Source of the DNA: Hellea sp965224755
GTDB taxonomy: Bacteria; Pseudomonadota; Alphaproteobacteria; Caulobacterales; Maricaulaceae
Direction of reading: 5' to 3'
DNA: 64,000 bases
Assembly (NCBI GenBank): GCA_965224755.1
Contig: OZ245061.1
Span: 1,488,001-1,552,000, forward strand
Below, piece by piece: positions 25,204 through 33,131 of the stretch. Positions within the stretch are counted from its first letter, which is position 1. Every line of letters begins with the position of its first letter. Both the position numbers and the translations under genes were made by a program. A model generated the notes under the pieces. The model ran no database searches and was not told the origin of the DNA. It was given only the letters and a program-made list of their open reading frames with translations.

Positions 25204-26520
25204 TTAGCTGGCTTCATTACGCGCTTCGGCTGCGGCCCAGTCTTTGGGCAGGGTTTTGGCGGCGAGCAAAAAGCTGATAATGGCAATGCCAAAAGCCCCG
25301 CAGACAATCGACATTGCAATCTTGGTGGCCGTTAAAGAATCGTGCCCGGCATTTTTAAAGACATCAATCAATATACCCGCCGCTGTAGGCCCCCCGCCCA
25401 GCGCGATCATATTAAGAATAAAGAAGAACAATGCCGTGGACATAGCCCGCATGTGAATGGGTGCTAAGGTTTGGGCTATGGCAAAACTGGGGCCGAGATA
25501 CATGCCGAGGAAAAGTAATAGCGCGGCTGTTGTGGCGAGATGTATGGGCACGGTTGAGACCCAAAACCCGCCAATAGCGATTGGCAGGGCGCACATAATG
25601 GCGAAGGCCGGGACAAGACCGTAAGCCCGCACATTCTTTTTGCCCCAGCGATCTGCCAGATGTCCGCCAAGGAATGTGCCGCCTGCATAGGCAATACCAT
25701 TGATGAAACCGAGGACAATGACAACGGTGCGAAAATCAAATTCAGGGTCCAGCAAACGAATAAATTTCGTTTGAAAGCCGCTAAACGCATATGAGGCAAA
25801 AGAGGCAAAGGCGATGCCTAAGCACATGAACCACCATGACGGGATGGTCAGAAGCGTGCCCAGATTCTTAAAGAAGCTACCGCGTTCAATATTTGCGCCT
25901 TTTTTAGCCTCCTGAGCGCCGCGCGTGGGTTCGCGCACGACAATTCGCACGAAGATGGCCAGTGCGATGCCGATAAGACCAAGCGTGATAAAGATGCGGC
26001 GCCAGTTTACCTCCTCGGGATTGGCTCCCATGAGGCTGGCCGTTACGAAATAGGCCGACATTATGCCGAGAGGGATGCCCATGGCATATATACCTAATGC
26101 GCCTGCTCGTTTGTCTTTGGGGTAAAGGTCTGAAATGATGGAATGTGACGGCGGGCTACCGCCCGCTTCGCCAATGCCTACGCCCATACGCGCAAGGAAT
26201 ATATGTGTGAAACTTTGTGCCGTGCCTGTCAGCGCCGTGAAGCCGCTCCAGATAGCAAGGGAAATCGCGACAATATTCACGCGGTTTAAGCGATCCGCCA
26301 GAAACGCAATGGGGATGCCGACGATTGTATAGAACAAGGCGAAGGCAAAACCGATCAAAAGACCAAGCTGTGTATTGGTCAGATCAAGATCGGCTTGAAT
26401 AAACGGGGCGAGAATGCCGACGATCTGGCGGTCAATGAAATTAAAGCCGTAAACGAGGGTCAACAGGAAAAGCACAATTGTGCGGTGCTGCGCCGATTGC
26501 GGTTTGTTCTGATCGGCCAT
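25204..26520 (-). CDS. MFS transporter, spinster-like
   Basis: A 438-residue permease with twelve membrane segments. The N-terminal half shows family text: YGFNFIDRQIVGILAPFIQ, then the motif-A-like ADRLNRVNIVAISLAIWSG and GIGEAGGSPPSHSIISDLYP, which I associate with the spinster-type MFS proteins abundant in sphingomonads and hyphomonads. Substrate not predictable. It starts 18 nt after radC ends, in the same orientation. Confidence 0.88.
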   Translation of the reverse strand: MADQNKPQSAQHRTIVLFLLTLVYGFNFIDRQIVGILAPFIQADLDLTNTQLGLLIGFAFALFYTIVGIPIAFLADRLNRVNIVAISLAIWSGFTALTGTAQSFTHIFLARMGVGIGEAGGSPPSHSIISDLYPKDKRAGALGIYAMGIPLGIMSAYFVTASLMGANPEEVNWRRIFITLGLIGIALAIFVRIVVREPTRGAQEAKKGANIERGSFFKNLGTLLTIPSWWFMCLGIAFASFASYAFSGFQTKFIRLLDPEFDFRTVVIVLGFINGIAYAGGTFLGGHLADRWGKKNVRAYGLVPAFAIMCALPIAIGGFWVSTVPIHLATTAALLLFLGMYLGPSFAIAQTLAPIHMRAMSTALFFFILNMIALGGGPTAAGILIDVFKNAGHDSLTATKIAMSIVCGAFGIAIISFLLAAKTLPKDWAAAEARNEAS

Positions 26521-26538
26521 TATTCCCCTACCGGCCTG

Positions 26539-27231
26539 TTACAACAAGCCCAAAGTTTTAAACGAGGCGATGTTTTCCCGCCCTATGATCAGGTGGTCGT
26601 GGACGGCCACCTTGATTGGCTTGCAGGCTTGCACGATTTCTTTGGTCATGTCGATATCCGATTGGCTCGGCGTTGGGTCGCCGCTGGGATGGTTATGGGC
26701 GAGAATGATGGCGGTGCTGTTATGGGCGAGGGCGCGCTTGATAATCTCGCGCGGATAGACGGGCGCGCGGTCAATCGTGCCTTGGCCGAGGATCTCGTCG
26801 GCGATGAGGCGGTTTTTACGGTCGAGGAAGAGCACGCGAAATTGTTCCCGGCCCTCGAACTGCATCGCGGCGCGGCAATAATCGAGCAGGGCCGTCCATG
26901 AGGAGAGAACAGGGCGGCCCAACACGGATTCCTGTCCTAGTTTGATGGCCGCGACTTTCAGGATTTTCAGATCCAGCGCGGTTTTCTCGGAAATGCCTTT
27001 GACTTCGGTCAGCCGGTCTATCGGCGCGGCAATGGTTTCTGCAAAACTACCAAATTTCGTAATCAGCTCTTTGGCGATGGGTTTAACGTCGCGGCGCGGG
27101 ATAGAGCGAAAGAGATACAGCTCCAGTAACTCATAATCTGCGAGGGCATTAATACCGCCTTCGGCAAAGCGTGCACGCAGCCGGTCGCGGTGGCCATGAT
27201 AATGCGGTGTTGGCTTTTTTGCGTCGCCCAT
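26539..27231 (-). CDS. radC: RadC family JAB-domain protein
   Basis: 230 residues with an N-terminal helix-hairpin-helix region (about 20-100; TEVKGISEKTALDLKILK) and a C-terminal JAMM metalloprotease-like domain with the zinc motif AIILAHNHPSGDPTPSQSD. Despite the name the role of RadC in repair is unsettled; the JAMM fold suggests a metal-dependent hydrolase. Seven nt separate it from map upstream and 18 nt from the MFS gene downstream. Confidence 0.93.
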   Translation of the reverse strand: MGDAKKPTPHYHGHRDRLRARFAEGGINALADYELLELYLFRSIPRRDVKPIAKELITKFGSFAETIAAPIDRLTEVKGISEKTALDLKILKVAAIKLGQESVLGRPVLSSWTALLDYCRAAMQFEGREQFRVLFLDRKNRLIADEILGQGTIDRAPVYPREIIKRALAHNSTAIILAHNHPSGDPTPSQSDIDMTKEIVQACKPIKVAVHDHLIIGRENIASFKTLGLL

Positions 27232-27238
27232 AAAGCGT

Positions 27239-28060
27239 TTATGCGTATGGCGGGCGGTGCAGCCCTTTCGGGGAGGCTGTGAAAATCTCGCAGCCCGTTT
27301 TGGTTACGCCGATAGAATGCTCAAACTGCGCCGTCAGTTTGCGGTCGCGCGTGACGGCCGTCCAGCCATCGCTGAGGATTTTCACGTCGGGCCGTCCGAG
27401 ATTAATCATCGGCTCGATGGTAAAGAACATGCCCTCGCGCAGGGTTTCGCCTTCGCCGGGGCTGCCGAAATGCAAAATATTAGGACTGTCATGGAACAGT
27501 TTTCCGAGGCCGTGGCCGCAGAAATCCTGCACTACCGAGCAGCGCTCGCCTTCGGCAAATTTCTGAATGGCATGGCCAATATCGCCGGTCGTATTGCCGG
27601 GCTTCACGGCGGCAATGCCCAGCATCAGGCTTTCATAAGTAATGTTAATCAGCCGTTCTGTTTTGCGGTCAATCTGGCCAACAGGATACATGCGCGACGT
27701 ATCGCCGTGCCAGCCCTCGACAATAACAGTTACGTCGATATTGACGCTGTCGCCGTTTTTAAGCGGCTTAGCGCTGGGAATGCCGTGGCAAACTACATGA
27801 TTAACCGAAGTGCAGGTGGTGTGTTGATAACCACGGTAACCAAGGCAAGCGGGGATTGCGCCATTATCCATGACAAATTCAAAAGCGGCTTTGTCGAGCG
27901 CCTCGCTACTAATGCCCGGCTGCACCATGGGGGCTAACATATCCAAACATTCCGCCGCCAACTTTCCGGCCTTGCGCATGCCCTCAAAGTCAGCCGCGCT
28001 ATGCAGCTTAATCGCGCCGTCCCGCATATCAGGCGCATCTTTGGCATCAATATAATTCAT
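27239..28060 (-). CDS. map: Type I methionine aminopeptidase
   Basis: Removes the initiator Met from nascent proteins. The 273-residue product has all five metal ligands of the pita-bread fold: the two Asp in NIDVTVIVEGWHGDTSRMYP, His in GHGLGKLFHDSPNI, Glu in MFFTIEPMI and Glu in AQFEHSIGVT. Start MNYIDAKDAPDM. The promoter region and first codons of this gene are duplicated about 750 bp away on the far side of parDE (28033-28107 and 28785-28857). Confidence 0.97.
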   Translation of the reverse strand: MNYIDAKDAPDMRDGAIKLHSAADFEGMRKAGKLAAECLDMLAPMVQPGISSEALDKAAFEFVMDNGAIPACLGYRGYQHTTCTSVNHVVCHGIPSAKPLKNGDSVNIDVTVIVEGWHGDTSRMYPVGQIDRKTERLINITYESLMLGIAAVKPGNTTGDIGHAIQKFAEGERCSVVQDFCGHGLGKLFHDSPNILHFGSPGEGETLREGMFFTIEPMINLGRPDVKILSDGWTAVTRDRKLTAQFEHSIGVTKTGCEIFTASPKGLHRPPYA

Positions 28061-28107
28061 AACCGCGCTATAACAGTGGACGGGCTGGGGCGCTAGTGCC
28101 TAAAAGC
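28033..28107. repeat. Direct repeat flanking parDE, copy at map start
   Basis: 75 bp covering the first codons and upstream region of map. It matches 28785-28857 at roughly 85 percent by eye with two single-base gaps, in the same orientation, and ends in the shared block cgctagtgcctaaa. The two copies bracket the parDE genes. Confidence 0.85.
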
Positions 28108-28138
28108 GTCTACTAGCTTCGTAATCGTGTTTAAAAGT

Positions 28139-28432
28139 CTATTCGGAAAACCGCCGCCCAATATCCTGCCGTCCGATTATGGCTATAATTTCAACACTAT
28201 CAGCGCTCACCTTATAATATATGCTATCAACGCCGCAGACGCTTCTATGATAGCCTTGGCGGATATCATCTTGCTTTGGATATATGTACGGATTTTCAGC
28301 TATTTCATCCAACCTGTCCATGAGCGCTAAAAAGTATTTATCAGCTTGGACTTCTCCGAAAGTCATGAAACCATAATGATATATATTGCGAAGGTCTTCT
28401 TTGGCTTCTGCTGTGAGTTTATAATGGCTCAC
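28139..28432 (-). CDS. parE: ParE-family toxin
   Basis: A 97-residue RelE/ParE-superfamily toxin. ParE proteins poison DNA gyrase. Visible family text: LTAEAKEDLRNIYHYGFMTFGEVQADKYF, then RLDEIAENPYIYPKQDDIRQGYHRSV, with the closing strand EIIAIIGRQDIGRRF. It overlaps the parD stop by 4 nt (ATGA), the standard antitoxin-first order. Both genes look intact. Confidence 0.93.
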   Translation of the reverse strand: MSHYKLTAEAKEDLRNIYHYGFMTFGEVQADKYFLALMDRLDEIAENPYIYPKQDDIRQGYHRSVCGVDSIYYKVSADSVEIIAIIGRQDIGRRFSE

Positions 28433-28692
28433 GAAGCTTTTGTTTGTTGCTTAATATCTGTTTTAAATTCAGCTAAAAGCCCTTCTCTTGTAAATTTTAC
28501 AAACTTGCTTTTCTCAGAACGGATTAGTTTTTGACGTAACCATTCTTTTTCTTCCACCATTACGGACTTGTCCCTGCGGATGAGCGCGCGAATAAACTCA
28601 CTATAGCTGACAAATTCGCCGCTGGCGATTTGGGCGTCCATCCATTCGCGGTCATTGGTGGTCAGGCTGAGTGTGGTTTTGACTGTGGCCAT
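28429..28692 (-). CDS. parD: ParD-family antitoxin
   Basis: An 87-residue antitoxin with an N-terminal ribbon-helix-helix DNA-binding region (TVKTTLSLTTNDREWMDAQI, then FVSYSEFIRALIRRD) and a charged C-terminal tail that would wrap the toxin. It precedes parE with a 4-nt overlap and probably represses its own promoter in the 28693-28784 gap. Confidence 0.92.
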   Translation of the reverse strand: MATVKTTLSLTTNDREWMDAQIASGEFVSYSEFIRALIRRDKSVMVEEKEWLRQKLIRSEKSKFVKFTREGLLAEFKTDIKQQTKAS

Positions 28693-28784
28693 GCCGGATA
28701 ATCTCCTATGATACCTCTATATTATGGGTATTACCATACTATAGAGGCAGGTACAAGCTTTCTGCGCTAAAATCTGAACATCGT

Positions 28785-28857
28785 GCGTATCTTTGGCCTC
28801 ACTATAATTCATACTCGCGCTATAGAGTGGACGGGGAGGGGCGCTAGTGCCTAAAGC
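28785..28857. repeat. Direct repeat flanking parDE, distal copy with map-start relic
   Basis: Second copy of the map 5' region. On the minus strand an ATG at 28812 still opens a short frame MNYSEAKDTHDVQ, comparable to MNYIDAKDAPDMR of Map, then diverges and stops after about 31 codons. It lies directly upstream of the beta-lactamase start at 28864, so it probably also carries that gene's promoter region. Confidence 0.8.
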
Positions 28858-28863
28858 TGTATT

Positions 28864-29364
28864 ATGAAACAGAAAGCTGTCAGGGTCGGGCGTGTTTTGA
28901 AGGATGGGTGGAGAGCCGCTTGCTGGCTCTTTCTTGCGGCCTGTGCGCCGGGCACTTATACGCCGCCCGTTCAAGATTTGGACTCAATTGTTACCGCAGA
29001 GGGCGTTGACCCTGCGACAGCGACATTGGTTATTATTCGCTTGTCTGATGGCATGGAATGGGTTGTCAATGCGGCGCGAGCGGACGTGCTTTATCCGCCG
29101 GCTTCGACCTCGAAAATTCCGCATAGCCTCATTGCGCTTGAGACTGGGCTGGCGACCCCGGATACAGAATTCAAATGGGATGGCACGCCGCAGCTTTTTA
29201 AAAGCTGGTCACAGGATCAAACCCTAACAACAGCCTATAAGAGATCTGCGGCTTGGGTCTTTCAAGACATTACGGCGGCGCTGGGACAGGCGGTCATGTC
29301 TGATGGGCTGACACGGTTTGATTATGGAAATCACGACATCGGGTCTGCGGCTGACCTTGTCTGA
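28864..29364 (+). pseudogene. Class D beta-lactamase, C-terminally truncated
   Basis: The 166-residue frame begins with a short lipoprotein-like leader (lipobox Cys at about 27). It then has the OXA-type features of class D serine beta-lactamases: active-site STSK at residues 81-84 in PPASTSKIPHSLIALETG, Trp-Asp-Gly (WDGTPQ), SAA at 128-130 where SxV is usual, and YGN at 154-156 followed by HDIG. Class D enzymes run about 250-270 residues; this one stops right after ADLV, losing the FWL region and the KTG motif, so it cannot be active. The reading frame fails about 12 bp before the IS element at 29377, so truncation is tied to the IS junction. Chromosomal and not necessarily a resistance gene originally. 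Confidence 0.85.
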
Positions 29365-29376
29365 CGTCAGCGCCTA

Positions 29377-29411
29377 TGGCACAGATTTAAGTCTGGGCTA
29401 AGAGAGAGTTT
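29377..29411. repeat. Left terminal inverted repeat of the IS
   Basis: 35 bp, pairs with 30808-30842 with mismatches at repeat positions 16 and 20. Outer bases TGGCACAG. Confidence 0.92.
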
Positions 29412-29436
29412 TTGTTCATCATCATCTTAGGAGTAA

Positions 29437-29808
29437 ATGATGAGACAGAAACAAACAGGGCGTTCCTCGGAGCGCATCATTAAAGACATCAAACGTAAAA
29501 CCCGCCGCCAATATAGCGCGGAGGAGAAGATACGCATCGTGCTAGACGGCTTACGCGGCGAGGATAGCATTGCCGAGCTATGCCGCCGTGAAGGCATCTC
29601 GCAGGGCATATATTACAAATGGTCGAAAGACTTTATGGAGGCTGGCAAGAAGCGGCTTGCGGGCGATATTATTCGCCAAGCCAACACCGGCGAAGTCACG
29701 CATCTACGCAAAGAAGCCCGCGTGCTAAAAGAGGTCGTGGCCGAGCAAACCCTTGAACTCAGACTTCTTAAAAAAAGCATGATCGGGGATGGGGGCGAAG
29801 ACGTATGA
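29437..29808 (+). CDS. IS3-family transposase OrfA
   Basis: 123 residues with the HTH_Tnp_1/IS911-type DNA-binding region RRQYSAEEKIRIVLDGLRGE followed by IAELCRREGISQGIYYKWSKDF, then a leucine-zipper-like helix (VLKEVVAEQTLELRLLKKS). It overlaps orfB by 4 nt (ATGA). A run of seven A at 29770-29776 precedes the end; the -1 frame from there is open into orfB, so a ribosomal slip could make an OrfAB fusion as in many IS3 elements. Confidence 0.93.
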   Translation: MMRQKQTGRSSERIIKDIKRKTRRQYSAEEKIRIVLDGLRGEDSIAELCRREGISQGIYYKWSKDFMEAGKKRLAGDIIRQANTGEVTHLRKEARVLKEVVAEQTLELRLLKKSMIGDGGEDV

Positions 29809-30785
29809 GATACCCAGCAACAGAGAAGTTAGAGATTATCCGCATAGTTGAACGCTCACACCTACCCGCTAAGCAAACCTTAGATATGCTCGGCGTGCCA
29901 CGACGTACATTTTACCGTTGGTATGACCGGTACCGAGTTGGCGGCGATCAGGCGCTCAAAGACAAAGCGCCTATGCCCGCTCATGTTTGGAACCGCATTC
30001 CAGATGGAGTTCGAGACAAACTGGTGAGCCTAGCCCTTGAGCGGCCAGAGCTAAGTCCGCGAGAGTTAGCGGTGACGTTCACCGATACCAAAGGCTATTT
30101 TGTATCAGAAAGCTCGGTATATAGGCTGTTAAAGGCCCACGACCTCATCACCAGTCCTGCCTTTATCGTTATGAAGGCAGCCAGTGAGTTCAAGGATAAG
30201 ACGACGGCAATAAACCAAATGTGGCAGACCGATTTTACCTATTTAAAGATCATCGGTTGGGGCTGGATGTATCTATCAACAATCCTTGATGATTACTCGC
30301 GCTACATCATCAGCTGGAAACTGTGCACGACCATGAAGACATCGGACGTGACAGAAACTCTAGATATGGCTTTGCAAGCGTCTGGCTGTGACCAAGTGCA
30401 TGTGGTTCACAAGCCGCGCTTGCTGTCTGACAACGGTGCAAGTTACGTCTCTGGCGAACTGGCAGATTACATCAAAGACCAAGGCATGAGCCATGTACGC
30501 GGAGCGCCTTATCATCCGCAAACACAGGGCAAAATAGAACGCTGGCATCAGACGCTCAAAAACAGGATATTGCTGGAGCACTACTTCTTGCCCGGAGACC
30601 TTGAGCGGCAAATCGAAAACTTCGTGGAGTATTATAATCACGAGCGTTACCACGAAAGCCTTAAAAACGTCACACCTGCTGACGCCTACTTCGGGCGAGC
30701 ACAATCAATTTTAAACAAAAGGGAAAGGATCAAAAAACAAACAATCGAACATCGGCGCTTGCAATACCGCAAGGCCATAGCTTAA
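29805..30785 (+). CDS. IS3-family transposase OrfB (DDE integrase domain)
   Basis: 326 residues. N-terminal HTH part (residues 1-60), HTH_21-like segment, and an rve integrase core with the DDE triad: Asp in WQTDFTYLKI, Asp in LLSDNGASYVSG and Glu in QGKIERWHQTLKNR. The C-terminal YYNHERYHESLKNVTPAD is typical of IS3-group transposases. No internal stop or frameshift, so the element may be active. Confidence 0.95.
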   Translation: MRYPATEKLEIIRIVERSHLPAKQTLDMLGVPRRTFYRWYDRYRVGGDQALKDKAPMPAHVWNRIPDGVRDKLVSLALERPELSPRELAVTFTDTKGYFVSESSVYRLLKAHDLITSPAFIVMKAASEFKDKTTAINQMWQTDFTYLKIIGWGWMYLSTILDDYSRYIISWKLCTTMKTSDVTETLDMALQASGCDQVHVVHKPRLLSDNGASYVSGELADYIKDQGMSHVRGAPYHPQTQGKIERWHQTLKNRILLEHYFLPGDLERQIENFVEYYNHERYHESLKNVTPADAYFGRAQSILNKRERIKKQTIEHRRLQYRKAIA

Positions 30786-30807
30786 CATCAATCAACAATA
30801 GGTGAGC

Positions 30808-30842
30808 AAACTCTCTCTTAGCACAGGCTTAAATCTGTGCCA
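30808..30842. repeat. Right terminal inverted repeat of the IS
   Basis: 35 bp, inverted partner of 29377-29411. Its outermost bases supply the last codons (MAQI and stop) of the truncated RHS-type frame on the minus strand. Confidence 0.92.
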
Positions 30843-32736
30843 TTTTATATGACGACGGACACTGGGTGATGGTCTTGGGCAGGCCGAGCACCCATTTAGA
30901 GGTGTTATGCTCATAAGTGGTCACCGTCTCGCGCGGCGTGGTGGAGACATTGGAGTAGACAGAGGTGGAGGTGGGATTGCCGTAGGAATAGGTGGATATT
31001 GAGGTATCATGTTGATAGCTTGACTCCGTGGTGAAAACATCCCCGTCTCTGGCCGTTTCTGATTTTACCTCAGACACAATATGCGTTTTCGCAAACGTAA
31101 TCGCATTGTAATGTCCATGCGTGCGGCCGCCGACAAAATCGCCAAGTTCATATGTGTTTGTTTTTGTTTGAAGCACGATACCGCTATCCGAGAGGGCCTT
31201 GACCTCGACAGCTTTACCTTCGGCATAGCCGTAAGCCCGGTCGATAAGGGTGCGGATGAGGCTGCCATCAGGCTGTGTGACCTCCCGCCATTTGGTGGGG
31301 GCTAAATCGCCATTAGGAAGATCATCCGAATCAGGCGGATTGAGATTGGCGTCACCATAATATTGACCTTCATCTTGATCATACTCGTAGAGCCATGTCG
31401 CATCAGGGGAACCGATAATGGTGAGCGTTTTTTCTACGACAGCAACAGAATTGAACGAACGGGGATTATTTACGGCTCCTGCGAAACATCTGTCATGAGG
31501 CGTTTGTCCCCATTCGCTAGGGAAAAGACTTACTGCAAGATTCGTGCGGCCATTACTAATAACATTAAATTTGAATAAGGCCGTCGTGCCCGTCGGATGC
31601 GTTACCGTGGCATCTTGATGCGTGTCGTTCGGACAGAGCTCCGAACTCGTCTTCCCGCTTATGCCCTCCATATTGCCGTAAGACCATGTCCGGTTATCAG
31701 GCAGTGTAACTTGGGTCAGTTTCTTGCACCCTGTCCCCGTGCAGGTGCCATATTGATAACTCCAAACCCGGCTATTTGCTGAGACTGAAGAGATTTGCTC
31801 TCCGCTCCAGCTTATGTCGATCTGGCGGCCATCATTTGAACTTATTTTATAAGGCTTGCCGCCAGCATTATAATCATAAACCACCCAATTGCCGTGAACA
31901 TCTTCAATGCGCGTGACAAAGGTGATTTCGTTAAACGCAGCCTCTGGCCCCGTATCGCCAATAGGGTTGGACTGGGAAGATATGCTACTTGGAAAGGCGT
32001 TACCGCCGTCAAAAGCGACTGTATGGTCAAATGTATAAATGTCGCCGTTCGGAGCCGTGGCTTTGAAGCCTTCATTGCTTGGGGTCGCCGTATTGATACA
32101 CTCAATGAGCCAATAATCTTGGGTGAGATATTTTGGTGTTTTGCCATCTAGTTCTTGATTGGCGTCACTTGTTCGTCGTTTCAGCATATATTTGGAGGCG
32201 CCGTTAAAGCCCACCATATTCGTACCCCGCCAATAGGTTTCAGGTTGGAAGCTTTTAAACCATCCATTGATAGCACCTTGATTGCCAACCGTGCAGCGAG
32301 GGGCATTGTCACTTGCAGGAGGCACGTAATTTTGGATATATCTTCGGCTTATATGCGGAATATCCGGGTTCCAATCTCCCATCCAACCCTTACGCCCTTC
32401 GCTCATTCTGCTGCGATTGAGCAATCGCCCGAATTGCACAGGTAGCTTCGAGTTTCCGGGTAGGCTCACATCCGTGTTGGACAGGGAGAGACCGCCTGTA
32501 TCCAGATCAATATGGTCGCCTATGAGATCATTGGTCAGAACGGACAGCCGTTCCGACGCGGTATTGGATTGAATATCACCGGCTGCGCGCGGATCGATTT
32601 CCGGTGTTTCGCCAAATTGAGCATAGCTTGGTAAGGCAAACACACCAATAATCACCAAAGCACTTATAAGCCGCCAAAACGGCTTAAGGCTGAAACAAAC
32701 CCGCCGACCCGGCTTAAACTCCAACCACCCAAACAT
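30829..32736 (-). pseudogene. Exported RHS/YD-repeat-type protein, 3' end cut by IS
   Basis: A 635-codon frame with a Sec signal peptide (cut near SYA, residue 39). The mature part begins with a segment typical of RHS-like wall proteins (DLIGDHIDLDTGGLSLSNTDVSLPGN, split over residues 68-95) and has YD-like strands such as YDYNAGGKPYKISSNDGRQI and a WSYQYGTCTGTGC segment. Such proteins are usually 1000-2500 residues with a variable C-terminal toxin or hydrolase domain. Here the frame runs into the IS right end and stops after SSYKMAQI, where the last four residues are IS-encoded. The C-terminal effector and any immunity gene are missing. Base composition is a little more AT-rich than neighbours. 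Confidence 0.8.
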
Positions 32737-32896
32737 AAAACCCTCCCCATATATCAGTCACAACTATACATAGAAGCAAACAACACTCAAGGTGGCGCAA
32801 AATCTATCTGTGGGTAAGAGCGTTCTCGGCATAAGGCTTTGCTCTGCAAATACTCCGCAATGACTTCATGTCAGTATTGGTATTATGTCGAAGCGG

Positions 32897-32983
32897 TGGT
32901 GCGGGCGGCCGGAATTGAACCGGCACTCCTATACAGGAACAAGATTTTAAGTCTTGCGTGTCTACCAATTCCACCACGCCCGC
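32897..32983 (-). tRNA. tRNA-Leu (anticodon TAA)
   Basis: Minus strand. The acceptor stem GCGGGCG pairs with CGCCCGC, discriminator A and an encoded CCA (32897-32899). The anticodon stem CAAGA/TCTTG holds the loop CTTAAAA with anticodon TAA, for Leu codons TTA/TTG. There is a variable arm typical of class II tRNAs and a GGTTCAATTCC T arm. It marks the right edge of the accessory region. Confidence 0.97.
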
Positions 32984-33010
32984 AGCGGAAATTAGATGCG
33001 CTGATTAAGC

Positions 33011-33038
33011 GGGCTTGCGCGAACGGGCAAGCCCTTTT
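33011..33038 (+). terminator. Terminator-like hairpin before the cys operon
   Basis: GGGCTTGC (33011-33018) pairs with GCAAGCCC (33027-33034) and is followed by TTTT. It faces the plus strand although no plus-strand gene lies upstream, so it may insulate the operon from read-through or end an unannotated leader transcript. Confidence 0.55.
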
Positions 33039-33048
33039 GTCGAGAAAG

Positions 33049-33076
33049 TTGACAAAGTCCTTTCATTTGCCATGAT
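33049..33076 (+). promoter_or_regulatory. Candidate promoter of the cysD-cysNC operon
   Basis: TTGACA at 33049-33054, 16 bp, then CATGAT at 33071-33076 (four of six matches to TATAAT). It lies after the hairpin at 33011-33038 and before the palindrome at 33107, about 55 bp upstream of the cysD start. Confidence 0.45.
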
Positions 33077-33106
33077 TTTGAGTATATAGCGGCTCTTATT
33101 GGAGTG

Positions 33107-33120
33107 TGGGATATATCCCA
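33107..33120. promoter_or_regulatory. Perfect 14-bp palindrome, candidate operator
   Basis: TGGGATATATCCCA is a perfect inverted repeat ending 11 bp before the ATG of the HTH-CysD frame. Its place between the likely promoter and the start codon suits a repressor site. That the first 70 residues of the downstream protein look like a DNA-binding domain makes autoregulation an attractive but unproven idea. Confidence 0.5.
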
Positions 33121-33131
33121 CGATGTAGATT

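Larger units (their letters stand above)
29377..30842 (+). mobile_element. Complete IS3-family insertion sequence (1466 bp)
   Basis: Bounded by 35-bp terminal inverted repeats with two mismatches: 29377-29411 (TGGCACAGATTTAAG then CTG, GCTAAGAGAGAGTTT) and 30808-30842 in inverted form. Ends are TG...CA. It encodes OrfA (29437-29808) and OrfB (29805-30785) of an IS3-type transposase. The bases flanking the two ends do not match, so no target-site duplication is visible. The left end sits in a truncated class D beta-lactamase gene and the right end in an RHS-type gene. Confidence 0.93.

Noticed and set aside
27257..27937. 226-codon plus-strand frame over map
   Set aside because: Antisense to all five Map metal-ligand motifs; not coding.
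28717..28974. 85-codon minus-strand frame across the beta-lactamase start
   Set aside because: Its C-terminal part is the map-start relic and its N-terminal part is antisense to the beta-lactamase; not a gene.
29365..29380. Target-site duplication of the IS
   Set aside because: Bases before 29377 and after 30842 do not match over 3-5 bp, so no duplication could be claimed.
32897..32983. tRNA-Leu as an attachment site for the adjacent island
   Set aside because: No integrase gene and no copy of the tRNA 3' end was found at the other edge near map; the island border may be coincidental.
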